This document shows positions 9,237 through 18,134 of a DNA stretch of 64,000 bases, one piece after another (the stretch's first letter is position 1; the number at the start of each line of letters is the position of its first letter). The position numbers were made by a program, and so were the translations under genes. Source of the stretch: Methylocystis echinoides (GTDB taxonomy: Bacteria; Pseudomonadota; Alphaproteobacteria; Rhizobiales; Beijerinckiaceae); the NCBI RefSeq assembly GCF_040687965.1, contig NZ_CP156084.1, positions 634,501-698,500 on the forward strand. The letters run 5' to 3'. The notes under the pieces were generated by a model that had not been told where the DNA came from, ran no database searches, and was given only the letters and a program-made list of their open reading frames with translations.

Positions 9237-9501
9237 CTTTTGACGTGTCAGGCGCCTTTATTTTGCTCAAATAGTCGGGTAGCCTTTTGACAAGTCGGCG
9301 GAGACGCTGACACAAGAGGCGCCCCGACCGTGGATGTAACGGCGGGGCGTTTTCGTTAGGCTGCCTCTTTCGCTGGCGCCTTACTTGCTCCCTTGCGCCC
9401 GTTGGCGGCAGTCGGGCGTCGGCCTGTCCGACGCGCATCCTTATGTGGGCTTTTTCGCCCATATGACGTAGCATTGCGTAACGGGTCGGCGGGAGCGGCC
9501 A
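9237..9501. other. Intergenic region with two hairpins
   Basis: About 265 bases without a convincing gene. It holds a CGCCCCG/CGGGGCG stem (listed separately) and a second, imperfect hairpin around 9440-9473 (TATGTGGGC, then TTTTTC, then GCCCATATG, with one G-T pair) roughly 30 bases before the next start. No tRNA fold or clear promoter was recognised. Confidence 0.5.
9320..9353 (+). terminator. Probable rho-independent terminator after the quinoprotein gene
   Basis: A perfect 7-bp stem CGCCCCG/CGGGGCG with a 16-base loop is followed directly by TTTTCGTT. It lies 84 bases after the stop of the quinoprotein gene and is the only terminator-like signal before the next gene on the same strand. 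Confidence 0.6.
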
Positions 9502-10317
9502 ATGTCGAATGACAGAAGCATATTGGTTTGCGGGATTGGCGAAACGGCCTCGGCCGTGGCCCGCCGCCTCTTTGCGGAGGGCTACGCCGTCAGCCTCTAC
9601 CGGGCGACCGCGCCCTTCATGCTTCGCCGACGGATGAGCTTCGCCGACGCCTGGTACGACGGCTACGCCCTGCTCGATGGGGTCGAGGCGCGGCGCGCCG
9701 ACGTGAACGCCGAATTCCAGCTCGGCCTGCGGACGCGCGAGTTTATTCCGCTCCTGCGCGGGCGCTATTCGGATGCGCTGGAGCGCTGGCCGTGGGACGT
9801 CGTCGTCGCCGTCCATGAAGACAAAGAGCCCGTAACGCTCGCTTCCCCGGACGACGCCGAACTCACGATCGGACTTGGAGCCGGTTTCCTCCCCGATCGC
9901 GATTGCGACCTCGTCGTTGAAACCGAGGGTCCCGACCCCGGCGCCATTCGTCGCAAAGGCGCGGCGGCGCAAAATCGCGGACGGCCCGCCGCGCCCGAGC
10001 ATCGCGACGTCCTCGCGCCGGCGGCTGGTCTCTTCCGGGCGGATGTCTCCATCGGCGCCGCCGTACAGCCCGGCGCCACGCTCGGCTCAGTCGGCGACGT
10101 TCCGGTTCTGGCGCCGATGGCTGGGCGCGTCCTCGGCATCGCCCGCAAGGAGCAGGCGGTGATAGAAGGGGAGCCCGTGGCGGAGCTGTCGTCCTCCCAC
10201 GCGACGCCCGTCGCCGGGATCGGCTTCGCCAACCAGCTCATTTCCAGAGGCGTTTCCTTCGCGATCGAAATGGAGCTCGAAGGCTTCGAGCCTTTTTCTT
10301 TCGAAGACTGGTTTTAA
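9502..10317 (+). CDS. YqeB-like protein (molybdenum-hydroxylase accessory family)
   Basis: A 271-residue protein with an N-terminal nucleotide-binding-like start (ILVCGIGETASAVARRL, residues ~7-23), then LRRRMSFADAWYDG (~43-56) and EARRADV, matching the YqeB proteins found in selenium-dependent molybdenum hydroxylase systems. YqeB is thought to assist molybdenum cofactor handling, though its reaction is not established. The middle (~170-240) is rich in Gly/Val/Pro short strands (GAAVQPGATLGSVGDVPV, PMAGRVLGI) and resembles a biotinyl/lipoyl-like hammerhead fold. No xanthine dehydrogenase, selD or moco gene is adjacent. The ATG has GGGAG eight bases upstream. Confidence 0.65.
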   Translation: MSNDRSILVCGIGETASAVARRLFAEGYAVSLYRATAPFMLRRRMSFADAWYDGYALLDGVEARRADVNAEFQLGLRTREFIPLLRGRYSDALERWPWDVVVAVHEDKEPVTLASPDDAELTIGLGAGFLPDRDCDLVVETEGPDPGAIRRKGAAAQNRGRPAAPEHRDVLAPAAGLFRADVSIGAAVQPGATLGSVGDVPVLAPMAGRVLGIARKEQAVIEGEPVAELSSSHATPVAGIGFANQLISRGVSFAIEMELEGFEPFSFEDWF

Positions 10318-10386
10318 GTTTCCTCAAAAAAACCGCCACGTCTTCCCCTGCGCGCCCGAGGCGCGCGCGCCTTTCCGAGAAAGACC

Positions 10387-12441
10387 ATGCCGCACTCCAC
10401 GAATCCGCTGCTGACGACCTGGGACACGCCTTTTGGACTGCCGCCCTTTGGCGCGATCAAGAGCGAAGACTTCAGCCCGGCGTTCGACGTCGCCCTCTCC
10501 AGTCACAAGGCGGAAATCGACGCCATCGCGCAAAATCCCGAGTCGCCCAGCTTTGAAAATACGATCGAGGCGCTGGAGCGCGCCGGGAAGACTTTGACCG
10601 ACGTCGGCTCGGTCTTCTGGAATCTCACGGCGACGGACACGAACCCCGCGTTGCAGGCGAGCGAGCGGGAGATGGCGGCCGCGCTGTCGCGGCATGCGAG
10701 CGAAATCTCCATGAATAAGGCGCTGTTCGCGCGCGTCGACGCGCTCCATGAAAAGCGCGCCGGCCTCGGCTTGACGGCCGAGCAGCGGCGCGTTCTGGAG
10801 CTCACGCACAAGAACTTCGTGCGCGCGGGGGCGAGGCTCGACGAAAAGCAGAAAGAGCGGCTCAAGGGGATCATGGAGCGGCTCGCAACGCTCTCCACCA
10901 GCTTCTCTCAGAATGTCCTTGCCGATGAATCGGCCTGGCTGCTGCTTCTTGACGAAGAAGACCTCGATGGACTTTCGCCCGATTTTCGCGCGGCGGCCGC
11001 GCGGCTCGCGATCGAGCGCGGCGCGCCGGGGAAATATGCGGTGAGCCTCGCGCGCTCAAGCGCGGAAACCTTTCTGCAAAGCTCGGCCCGCCGCGATCTG
11101 CGCGAAATCGTCTATCGCGCCTGGACGCGCCGCGGCGAAAGCGGCGGCGAGACTGACAACGCTGCGGTCATCCGCGAAATGCTCGAATTGCGCGAAGAGC
11201 GCGCGACGCTTCTGGGCTTTGAGAGCTTCGCCGATTACAAGCTCGACGACACGATGGCGAAGACGCCCGAAGCGGTGCGTGATCTCCTCGATCGCGTCTG
11301 GACGCCGGCGCTGGCGCGCGCCGCCGAAGAGCGCGCCAATATTCAGGCGCTCGTCGACGCGGAAGGCGCCAACTTCGAAGTGGCGGGCCACGATTGGCGC
11401 TATTACGCGGAGCGCGTTCGCAAGGATTTTTACGATCTCGACCAGACGACGCTGCGCCCGTATTTTCAGCTCGATCGGATGATCGAAGCCGCCTTCCATG
11501 TCGCCGAGAGACTTTTCGGCCTGCGTTTCGTCGCGCAGGAAGGGCTCGATCTCTATCATCCCGACGTTCGCGCCTTCGAGGCCCTCGACCGCGACGGCCG
11601 TCATGTGGCGCTGTTTCTCGCCGATTATTTCGCGCGGCCCTCGAAGCGCAGCGGCGCCTGGATGTCGGACTTCCGCTCGCAGCACAAGCTCGATGGCGAG
11701 GTGCGGCCGATCATCGTCAATGTCATGAATTTCACCAAGGGCGCGGAGGGCGAGCCGACGCTGTTGAGTCTCGACGACGCGCGCACGTTGTTCCACGAGT
11801 TCGGACACGCCCTGCATGGCATGTTGTCCGACGTCACTTACCCTCTGGTCTCGGGAACCAGCGTCGCGCGCGATTTCGTCGAATTGCCTTCACAGCTCTT
11901 CGAACATTGGCTTCTCGAGCCCGCCGTCCTGAAGCAGTTCGCGCGGCACGCCGAAACCGGCGCGCCCATGCCCGACGATCTCCTCCAGCGCATCGCCGCG
12001 TCTCGGCATTTCAATCAGGGCTTCGCGACGGTGGAGTTCTGCGCCTCCGCTTATGTCGATCTCGACATTCATGCCCAAAGCTTTCCAGAGGACCTCAGCG
12101 TCGGCGACTTCGAGCGGGAGAGTCTCGCAAAGATCCGGATGCCGGAGGAAATCGTCATGCGGCATCGGTTGCCGCACTTCAGTCACATCTTTTCGGGCGA
12201 CGGCTATTCGGCTGGTTACTACAGCTATCTCTGGGCGGAGGCGCTCGACGCCGACGCCTTCGAAGCCTTCAAAGAGACGGGCGACCCCTTCGACGCAGAT
12301 GTCGCGGAGAAGCTCAAGACCTTTATTTATGCGGCCGGCGGTCGGCAGGACGCCGCCGACGCCTATACGTCCTTTCGTGGTCGGATGCCGACTGCGGAGC
12401 CGCTCCTGCGCCAACGCGGTTTCAGCAATACGACGACCTAA
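10387..12441 (+). CDS. dcp: M3 family metallopeptidase (peptidyl-dipeptidase Dcp / oligopeptidase A type)
   Basis: A 684-residue zinc metallopeptidase. The catalytic site FHEFGHALHGML puts the zinc ligands at H470 and H474 and the general base at E471, with the downstream DFVELPSQLFEHW segment (~498) supplying the third ligand. The N-terminus (NPLLTTWDTPFGLPPF) and the all-helical first 200 residues match Dcp. No signal peptide, so it probably works in the cytoplasm on short peptides. Dcp and oligopeptidase A are hard to separate by eye; the starting motif favours Dcp. It converges on the outer-membrane protein gene. Confidence 0.92.
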   Translation: MPHSTNPLLTTWDTPFGLPPFGAIKSEDFSPAFDVALSSHKAEIDAIAQNPESPSFENTIEALERAGKTLTDVGSVFWNLTATDTNPALQASEREMAAALSRHASEISMNKALFARVDALHEKRAGLGLTAEQRRVLELTHKNFVRAGARLDEKQKERLKGIMERLATLSTSFSQNVLADESAWLLLLDEEDLDGLSPDFRAAAARLAIERGAPGKYAVSLARSSAETFLQSSARRDLREIVYRAWTRRGESGGETDNAAVIREMLELREERATLLGFESFADYKLDDTMAKTPEAVRDLLDRVWTPALARAAEERANIQALVDAEGANFEVAGHDWRYYAERVRKDFYDLDQTTLRPYFQLDRMIEAAFHVAERLFGLRFVAQEGLDLYHPDVRAFEALDRDGRHVALFLADYFARPSKRSGAWMSDFRSQHKLDGEVRPIIVNVMNFTKGAEGEPTLLSLDDARTLFHEFGHALHGMLSDVTYPLVSGTSVARDFVELPSQLFEHWLLEPAVLKQFARHAETGAPMPDDLLQRIAASRHFNQGFATVEFCASAYVDLDIHAQSFPEDLSVGDFERESLAKIRMPEEIVMRHRLPHFSHIFSGDGYSAGYYSYLWAEALDADAFEAFKETGDPFDADVAEKLKTFIYAAGGRQDAADAYTSFRGRMPTAEPLLRQRGFSNTTT

Positions 12442-12452
12442 AGCGGCGAAGA

Positions 12453-12475
12453 GGCCTGCGCAGATCGCGCAGGCC
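12453..12475. terminator. Bidirectional hairpin between dcp and the outer-membrane protein gene
   Basis: Perfect 9-bp stem GGCCTGCGC/GCGCAGGCC with a 5-base AGATC loop in the 46-base gap between two convergent genes. It lacks a T run on either side, so strength is uncertain. Confidence 0.5.
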
Positions 12476-12487
12476 CTCGCGCGCGGC

Positions 12488-15175
12488 TCACTGCTCGGCG
12501 AAGAGATCGAAGTGTCGGTTGATTCCGGCCTGGACGAGATTGCCGTCGAATTTGGTGCGGGTGGTCAGGCCGTAATTATAGGCGACGTTCGGCAGGCCGA
12601 TATTCGCGCCGCTGTAGCGCAAGGCGTTATAGCCGGTCGCGGTCGCGTCGCCGAGATTGTAATAGAGATATTCGGCCTTCACGCTCCAGTTCGGCATGAA
12701 CATCCATTCGACGCCGCCGCCCGCCGTCCAGCCGAGAAGCGAGTCGGTGAATTGCGCGCTGGACAGCGTCCAGTTGGAGACCGCGGGATTGCCGTTCGGC
12801 GCCGTAAATAGCGCCGTATTGGAAATGACCCCGCCATAGGCCAGACCGCCGGTCCCATAGACCTGCAGCGTCGGCGTCGGCAAGAAGCCGAGGCGCCCGC
12901 GGATGGTGCCGAGATAGTTCAGCGTCGCGGTGCGCTGGCCGTAGTTCACATAAGTCGGCCTGCCGACGGCGATCACCGAGCCCTGCATCGTCGTGTCGGT
13001 GTTGCCCGACACGCCATGCAGATCGGCCTCGACGCCCGCCACGACGCCCGGATCGAAGCGCCAGTTGGCGCCGAGCTGCAGGCCGCCGATGAAGCCGGCC
13101 AGCTGGTTGTCGCCATCCATCAGCCGCGACGCCGCCGCGACCGGATTGCTGGCGACGGCCTGCGAGGTCGCGCCCGTCACCGTCCGCGTCGTCGGGTTCG
13201 ACCAGGCGCCGCCGCCGTTCAGGCCCACATAGACGTCGCGCCAGCTCGGCGCCAACGGCTTGCCGCCCGGGCCCACCGCGCCCCAAAGCTGCGTCACCGG
13301 ATCCTTGGTGATCGGCTGGCCGTCGCCGAAGGCGTTGGCCGTCGCCTCCAGATAGAAGAAGTCCGTCGGCTTCGAGGTCAGGCCCCAGGTCGTGCCGGTC
13401 TGGGTGACGCCGAAGGCCGCGTTGGAATAAGGCGACGGCCATTGCTGGAACGCCACCGGCGGCGCGAAGCTCGATGTGAACGACCCCGGCCAGAAGCGCG
13501 CATAGCTCGCCGTGATGTTGATGAATTGCGACAGCTTGTAGCGGGCGCGGATGTCGAATTCCGTGCCGAGGAAATTGCCCCTGTTGCCGAGCGGCGCGAA
13601 CAGATTGGCGCGGTCCCAGGCGTTGGCGGGGCTCGCCAGCCAATAGGCGCTGAACGCCGTGTCGATCTGCAGGTTCTTCGCCGGCGTGAACTCCAATCGG
13701 ACCTTCGGGTCCTTGATGTTGTTCCAGGCGAAATAGTCGTTGCGCGAGAACGGCTGGTTGAAGCCGTAGAAAATATCGAAATTGCTGTTCGAGTAATTGA
13801 ACGGGCTGCCGTTGCCCGAGCCATAGACATAGACCGTGCTGATGCGCGGCTTCCAGGGGTGCTCGGAGAAAGTGTAGCCGAGCTCCAGCCCCCAGGCCAA
13901 GGCGTTGTGCGGCACCGTCACTTCGACGCTGTTTTGCGAAGTGACCTGGTTGATGAAGGTCGGCGTGATCTGGATCGAGGTGTTCGTGCCGAGATAAGGC
14001 GCCGCCGTCTGCAGGCGCCCGAAGGAGCCGAACTGCTTGTTGATGTCGAAGTCGTAATCGAAATTGCCGATGACGCCATACATGCGCACGCCCGGCGCAT
14101 AGGTCTCGCGATGGGTCTTGAGCGCATTCGACGGATTGGACGGGTCGCCATATTGGGTGCGGCCGAGGAAATACGGCTGGACGGTGACGTATTCCGAGAA
14201 GCGACGGAAGCTGAACACGCTGCCATAGACCCAGTTCTGCCAGTCGGGCCGGTCGAACTGATAGGGCAGCCGAACCACCGGCCGCATGAAGAAGCTGTCG
14301 AGGTCCCAGTCGTTGTCCTTCTTGCCGACCTTGACGCGGAAGCCTTCGAAATTATTCGTCGTGTTGCGGAACTCGTTTTCGGCGATGAGGCGGCGGTCGA
14401 GAAGTTCGAAGTGGAAGCGGCCGGCGCGCACCGTGAGCGGACGATCGTTGCCGCGCGGATCCTTGCCGAAGGCGTCCTTGAAATAGAGTTCGCCATAGGC
14501 CGAAATCAGATCGGTCTGGTTAATCTCCTGGCCCTGCAGCTGATAGATGCTGTTGAAGGCGCGGGAATCCTGAAACTCGACCACGGCGCGGAACGGATCG
14601 AGGATATTCTGGATGCCGAGATAAACGCGGGTGCGCGACAGCCACAGCGAATTGGGGAAATAGCGCCGCTGCGAGGTCGGCGGAAAAGTGGTCGTGTCGG
14701 TCCACGGCCGATAGTCGTTCTGGCGATATTCGAACCGCACGCGCGAATCGAGGCCGACGTTGAGCCAGTCTATCCCTTCGAACTGCGGATAGGTCTTGCC
14801 GAGATTGCGCACGTAAGGCGGAATGTCGGGCTGCGGCTCGAGGCGATAGCCGCGCGTCGGCACGTAATAGCTCTTCTTCTCTTCTGGCTTGGCGTCGCCC
14901 GGCTTCGCCGCCGCGCCCTTGGCCCCGTCGCCCTTCGCCGCGTCGCCCTTGGCGGCGTCGCCCTTGTTGGCCCCGTCGCCCTTGGCGGCCACGCCTTTTT
15001 GATCCGCTTTCGCCTCGCCGCGCGTCGCGTCCGACTGCTTGCCTTTCCCGGCGGCGGACTCCGTCTTCGTCGCGACAGAGGGCGACGCCTTCTGATCCTC
15101 TGCGCGCACAGCGCCGGTCGACACCGCCAGAGCCGCAACAGCCACGCCGAGTTTCAAATGTCGCAACTTTGCCAT
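12488..15175 (-). CDS. Alginate-export-like (AlgE) barrel fused to an Omp25/31-type porin barrel
   Basis: An 895-residue exported protein with three parts. Residues 1-25 are a signal peptide ending AVRA. Residues ~27-105 are a low-complexity Lys/Ala/Gly/Asp linker with repeated KGDAAKGD units. Residues ~110-640 look like the AlgE-type alginate-export barrel family (VGLDSRVRFEYRQND, LWLSRTRVYLGIQN, RAGRFHFELLDRRLIAENEFRNT). Residues ~645-895 look like a separate eight-strand barrel of the Omp25/RopB family (VYVGLNGGGAWSN, LGTIRGRLGFLPTPTLQVYG, PNWSVKAEYLYYNLGD). No stop or frameshift separates them. Either barrel alone would be a normal gene; both in one chain is unusual. Single transcription unit with a palindrome upstream. 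Confidence 0.85.
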   Translation of the reverse strand: MAKLRHLKLGVAVAALAVSTGAVRAEDQKASPSVATKTESAAGKGKQSDATRGEAKADQKGVAAKGDGANKGDAAKGDAAKGDGAKGAAAKPGDAKPEEKKSYYVPTRGYRLEPQPDIPPYVRNLGKTYPQFEGIDWLNVGLDSRVRFEYRQNDYRPWTDTTTFPPTSQRRYFPNSLWLSRTRVYLGIQNILDPFRAVVEFQDSRAFNSIYQLQGQEINQTDLISAYGELYFKDAFGKDPRGNDRPLTVRAGRFHFELLDRRLIAENEFRNTTNNFEGFRVKVGKKDNDWDLDSFFMRPVVRLPYQFDRPDWQNWVYGSVFSFRRFSEYVTVQPYFLGRTQYGDPSNPSNALKTHRETYAPGVRMYGVIGNFDYDFDINKQFGSFGRLQTAAPYLGTNTSIQITPTFINQVTSQNSVEVTVPHNALAWGLELGYTFSEHPWKPRISTVYVYGSGNGSPFNYSNSNFDIFYGFNQPFSRNDYFAWNNIKDPKVRLEFTPAKNLQIDTAFSAYWLASPANAWDRANLFAPLGNRGNFLGTEFDIRARYKLSQFINITASYARFWPGSFTSSFAPPVAFQQWPSPYSNAAFGVTQTGTTWGLTSKPTDFFYLEATANAFGDGQPITKDPVTQLWGAVGPGGKPLAPSWRDVYVGLNGGGAWSNPTTRTVTGATSQAVASNPVAAASRLMDGDNQLAGFIGGLQLGANWRFDPGVVAGVEADLHGVSGNTDTTMQGSVIAVGRPTYVNYGQRTATLNYLGTIRGRLGFLPTPTLQVYGTGGLAYGGVISNTALFTAPNGNPAVSNWTLSSAQFTDSLLGWTAGGGVEWMFMPNWSVKAEYLYYNLGDATATGYNALRYSGANIGLPNVAYNYGLTTRTKFDGNLVQAGINRHFDLFAEQ

Positions 15176-15262
15176 GGGAGGAATTCTCGCTTGTTGGTTT
15201 TCTTTCAGCCGACGAGGTCGCGCCGCGGCGCCAGCCTGACTGAGGTCAAATCAACGCTACGA

Positions 15263-15293
15263 ACAAGTCCTTGTCTAGCGATTTAATCGACTA
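15263..15293. promoter_or_regulatory. Paired palindromes upstream of the double-barrel protein gene
   Basis: ACAAG-TC-CTTGT (15263-15274) and, two bases later, TAG-CGATTTAATCG-(A)-CTA (15276-15293) stand about 90-120 bases before the start of the minus-strand outer-membrane protein gene. The second has a perfect 11-base core around a central T. They look like a regulator binding site or part of the promoter; the cognate protein is unknown. Confidence 0.4.
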
Positions 15294-15347
15294 AATGAAC
15301 TTAACTGCTCGTCGTTGCGGGAAAGCAACACTCTGTCCCTCGCCCCG

Positions 15348-16160
15348 CTATTTTTGCACGACGAAGAAGAGCCGCGGATAGCGCAACAGCACCTTGCCGT
15401 TCGGCTGACGGGGATAGGCCTGCGCCAATCGCTCACGGTAGCGTGCGAGGAAATCGGCGCTCTCCGGCGCGCTCAGCAGATCGAGAAACGGCCGCAGGCC
15501 CGACCCGGCGAACCATTGGACGACGTCATCCGGCCCTTCGAGCGGGTGAATATAGACCGTCTTCCAGATGTCGATGGACCGACAAAGCGGCGCCAGCAAA
15601 TCATAATACTCCTCGGCCTGACCGATGACCGTGAGCGATTTGGCGACCGGCACGAGGCGATTCGCCCAGGGGCCGTCGGCGGCGACCATGCGCATCGCCG
15701 CATGCGACGGCTCGAACGTATTGTCGGGCATTTGCACGGCGAGTCGTCCGCCGGGGCCAAGCGATTCGACCAGACGCTCGATCGCGCTGCGGTGATCCGG
15801 CAGGAAATGCAGGGTGGCGTTGGCGAAGATAACGTCGGCCGACGCGGGCGGGCGCCAATGCGCAATGTCTTCCTTGATGAAGCGCGCGACCGGCACCCGC
15901 GCGCGGGCGACGGCGAGCATATTGTCGGACTTGTCGACGCCGACGACTTCTGCGCCCTGAAACCCCCGCGTCAGCAATTCCGTGCTGTTGCCCGGACCGC
16001 AACCGAGATCGAAGACGGCTCTTGTTTCGCAATAAGGAATTCGCGCGAGCAGATCGCGTGCGGCGCGCGTCCGCTCTTCCTCGAATTTCAAATAGAGATC
16101 CGAGTTCCAGTCGGGCGAGGAGATGGCTTCCTCGTAAGGGGCTTCGGCGGCGGCCGTCAA
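15348..16160 (-). CDS. tam: Trans-aconitate 2-methyltransferase
   Basis: SAM-dependent methyltransferase of 270 residues that esterifies trans-aconitate, a spontaneous inhibitor formed from the TCA intermediate cis-aconitate. The N-terminus [21 protein letters not shown] is diagnostic of Tam; [12 protein letters not shown] (~48) is the SAM-binding loop, [11 protein letters not shown] motif II, and [13 protein letters not shown] (~111) the post-loop. It starts with TTG overlapping the cysA stop as TTGA, with GGGGAGGG just upstream inside cysA, so it is the last gene of the sulfate-transport operon rather than free-standing. All motifs appear intact. Confidence 0.92.
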   Translation of the reverse strand: MTAAAEAPYEEAISSPDWNSDLYLKFEEERTRAARDLLARIPYCETRAVFDLGCGPGNSTELLTRGFQGAEVVGVDKSDNMLAVARARVPVARFIKEDIAHWRPPASADVIFANATLHFLPDHRSAIERLVESLGPGGRLAVQMPDNTFEPSHAAMRMVAADGPWANRLVPVAKSLTVIGQAEEYYDLLAPLCRSIDIWKTVYIHPLEGPDDVVQWFAGSGLRPFLDLLSAPESADFLARYRERLAQAYPRQPNGKVLLRYPRLFFVVQK

Positions 16161-17245
16161 ATGCCCTCCCCTGCGTCGATATAGTCTTCTTCACGCGCCG
16201 GAAAAATACGCGCATTGGCGAGCGTGAGCGGCACGCGGTCGCCTGGCGCGGCGGCCTTTTCGAGCGGGGAATCGATCTCGAGCGTCTGGTCATAGCCGTC
16301 GATGGCGATACGCGCGCGCACGCCCGCCGGCGTGCGGCGCAAGCTCTCGACGCGCCCTTCGAGCTCGCCCTGGCCGCTGCTGGCGACGGCGATGTCGGCC
16401 GGGCGGAAAAACACCCGCGCCGGACCACTGCGCAAGCCATGCGTGTCGATATGCAGCTCCCGATTGCCGAACTTCACGTGCCCGGCTGCGATCATGACCG
16501 GAAGCGCCACCGCCTCGCCCACGAAGGAGATCACGAAGGGCGACGCGGGCTGATCGTAGAGTTCGGCCGGGGTGCCGATCTGCTCGATTTGCCCCTCGTT
16601 GAGCACGACGACGCGGTCGGCGAGCTCCATCGCCTCGTCCTGATCGTGCGTGACGAAAACCGTGGTGAGCCCTGTCTCCTTGTGCACGTCGCGCAGCCAG
16701 CGGCGCAGATCCTTGCGGACGCGGGCGTCGAGAGCGCCAAAGGGCTCGTCGAGCAGCAGCACGCGCGGTTCGATCGCCAGCGCGCGCGCCAGCGCCACGC
16801 GCTGGCGCTGTCCGCCGGAGAGCTGCGCCGGATAGCGGCCGCCGAGCCCGTCGAGCTGGACGAAGCGCAGAAGCTCCTCGACCCGCGCCGCGATGTCGCG
16901 CCGCGCCGGCCGCGAGCGCAGCGGCCGCACCTTCAGGCCATAGGCGATATTTTCCGCGACCGTCATATGTTTGAACAGCGCGTAATTCTGGAAGACGAAC
17001 CCGACGCGTCGCTCCTGCACGGTAAGCGCCGTCGCATCCTTGTCGTCGAAATAGACGTGGCCCCGATCGGGCGTGTTCAGTCCGGCGATGACGCGCAGCA
17101 GCGTTGTCTTGCCGGAGCCGGAGGGCCCGAGCAGCGCCACGAGTTCGCCCGGCCGAATGTCGAGGCTGACGTCGCGCAGCGCTGGAAAGGCGCCGAAATC
17201 CTGCTCGACGCCTTCGATGCGAATCGCGACGCCATGCGCCTCAAT
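16157..17245 (-). CDS. cysA: Sulfate/thiosulfate ABC transporter ATP-binding protein
   Basis: ATPase of the sulfate importer. Walker A ([11 protein letters not shown]), the Q-loop, signature [14 protein letters not shown], Walker B LLLDEPF and the H-loop [11 protein letters not shown] are all present, followed by a ~110-residue regulatory/TOBE-like tail. The start is a problem: the family usually begins right at the strand IRIEGV, and no ATG, GTG or TTG lies close by. An ATT at 17245 overlapping the cysW stop as ATTGA would give the right length; in-frame alternatives are a CTG at 17275, TTGs at 17308 and 17323, or an ATG at 17362 deep inside cysW. I list the ATT form with low certainty on the start only. 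Third gene of sbp-cysT-cysW-cysA-tam. Confidence 0.93.
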   Translation of the reverse strand: MEAHGVAIRIEGVEQDFGAFPALRDVSLDIRPGELVALLGPSGSGKTTLLRVIAGLNTPDRGHVYFDDKDATALTVQERRVGFVFQNYALFKHMTVAENIAYGLKVRPLRSRPARRDIAARVEELLRFVQLDGLGGRYPAQLSGGQRQRVALARALAIEPRVLLLDEPFGALDARVRKDLRRWLRDVHKETGLTTVFVTHDQDEAMELADRVVVLNEGQIEQIGTPAELYDQPASPFVISFVGEAVALPVMIAAGHVKFGNRELHIDTHGLRSGPARVFFRPADIAVASSGQGELEGRVESLRRTPAGVRARIAIDGYDQTLEIDSPLEKAAAPGDRVPLTLANARIFPAREEDYIDAGEGI

Positions 17246-18134
17246 GGCGCCTGGCGCGCCCGGCGAGCGCGTCAGCGTGGCGCCATTCGAGGAAGGTCTT
17301 GAGCCCAAGGGTGACGAGCGCAAGGCTCGCCAGAAGGACCGAGAGAGCGAAAGCCGCGACATTGTTGTACTCATTGTAAAGTATCTCGACTTGCAGAGGG
17401 ATCGTATTGGTGAGGCCGCGAATGTGTCCAGATACGACCGACACGGCGCCGAATTCGCCCATCGCGCGCGCATTGCACAGCAAGACGCCATAGAGCAGGC
17501 CCCATTTGACGTTGGGCAGCGTCACGGTGAGGAAGGTCTTGAATCCGGAGGCGCCGAGCGTCAGCGCCGCCTCCTCCTCGACAGTCCCCTGTTCCTGCAT
17601 CAGCGGGATGAGTTCGCGCGCGATGAAAGGGAAGGTGACGAAAATGGTGGCGAGCACAATGCCGGGCACGGCGAAGATGATCTGCACGTCATGCGCCGTG
17701 AGCCATTTGCCGAACAGGCCCTGCGCGCCGAAAACGAGGACATAGATCAGGCCCGACACGACCGGCGACACCGAAAACGGCAGATCGATGAGCGTGATGA
17801 GCAGGCTCTTTCCAGGAAATGAGAATTTGGCGATCGACCAGGCGGCCGCCAATCCGAATATCAGATTGGCCGGCACGACGATGGCGGCGACGAACAGGGT
17901 CAGTTTTACGGCCGCAATGGCGTCGGGTTCGCGAAAGACTTCGACAAAGGCGGCGTAGCCCTTGCTCAGCGCTTCGGTAAAGACGACGGCGAGCGGCGCA
18001 AAGAGGAAGATCAGCAGGAAGACGACTGAAATTCCGATCACCGCGTAACGCGCCAAGGGCGCGTCCTGTGTGACAGGCCGCGCCTTGGCGCGCCGCTGCG
18101 GCGCTGCGAGAGAAGAAACCACCGCCTCAGACAT
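17241..18134 (-). CDS. cysW: Sulfate ABC transporter permease CysW
   Basis: 297-residue inner-membrane permease subunit with six helices; [18 protein letters not shown] is the periplasm-side signature of CysW and [28 protein letters not shown] is the EAA loop that contacts the ATPase. A cytoplasmic leader of about 30 residues precedes the first helix. The ATG at 18134 overlaps the cysT stop by eight bases, and the stop overlaps the probable cysA start. It pairs with CysT to form the channel for periplasmic sulfate or thiosulfate. Confidence 0.95.
   Translation of the reverse strand: MSEAVVSSLAAPQRRAKARPVTQDAPLARYAVIGISVVFLLIFLFAPLAVVFTEALSKGYAAFVEVFREPDAIAAVKLTLFVAAIVVPANLIFGLAAAWSIAKFSFPGKSLLITLIDLPFSVSPVVSGLIYVLVFGAQGLFGKWLTAHDVQIIFAVPGIVLATIFVTFPFIARELIPLMQEQGTVEEEAALTLGASGFKTFLTVTLPNVKWGLLYGVLLCNARAMGEFGAVSVVSGHIRGLTNTIPLQVEILYNEYNNVAAFALSVLLASLALVTLGLKTFLEWRHADALAGRARRH

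Noticed and set aside
9300-9360. Possible tRNA or small RNA
   Set aside because: The fold is a single 7-bp stem with a T run and no cloverleaf or CCA end; called a terminator.
9214-10002. 262-aa minus-strand frame across the gap and the YqeB-like gene
   Set aside because: Crosses the terminator hairpin and overlaps the well-supported plus-strand gene; no recognisable domain.
13016-15286. 756-aa open frame on the plus strand opposite the double-barrel protein gene
   Set aside because: Composition (long Arg/Ala/Glu stretches) is that of an antisense shadow; the minus-strand frame has a signal peptide and barrel motifs.
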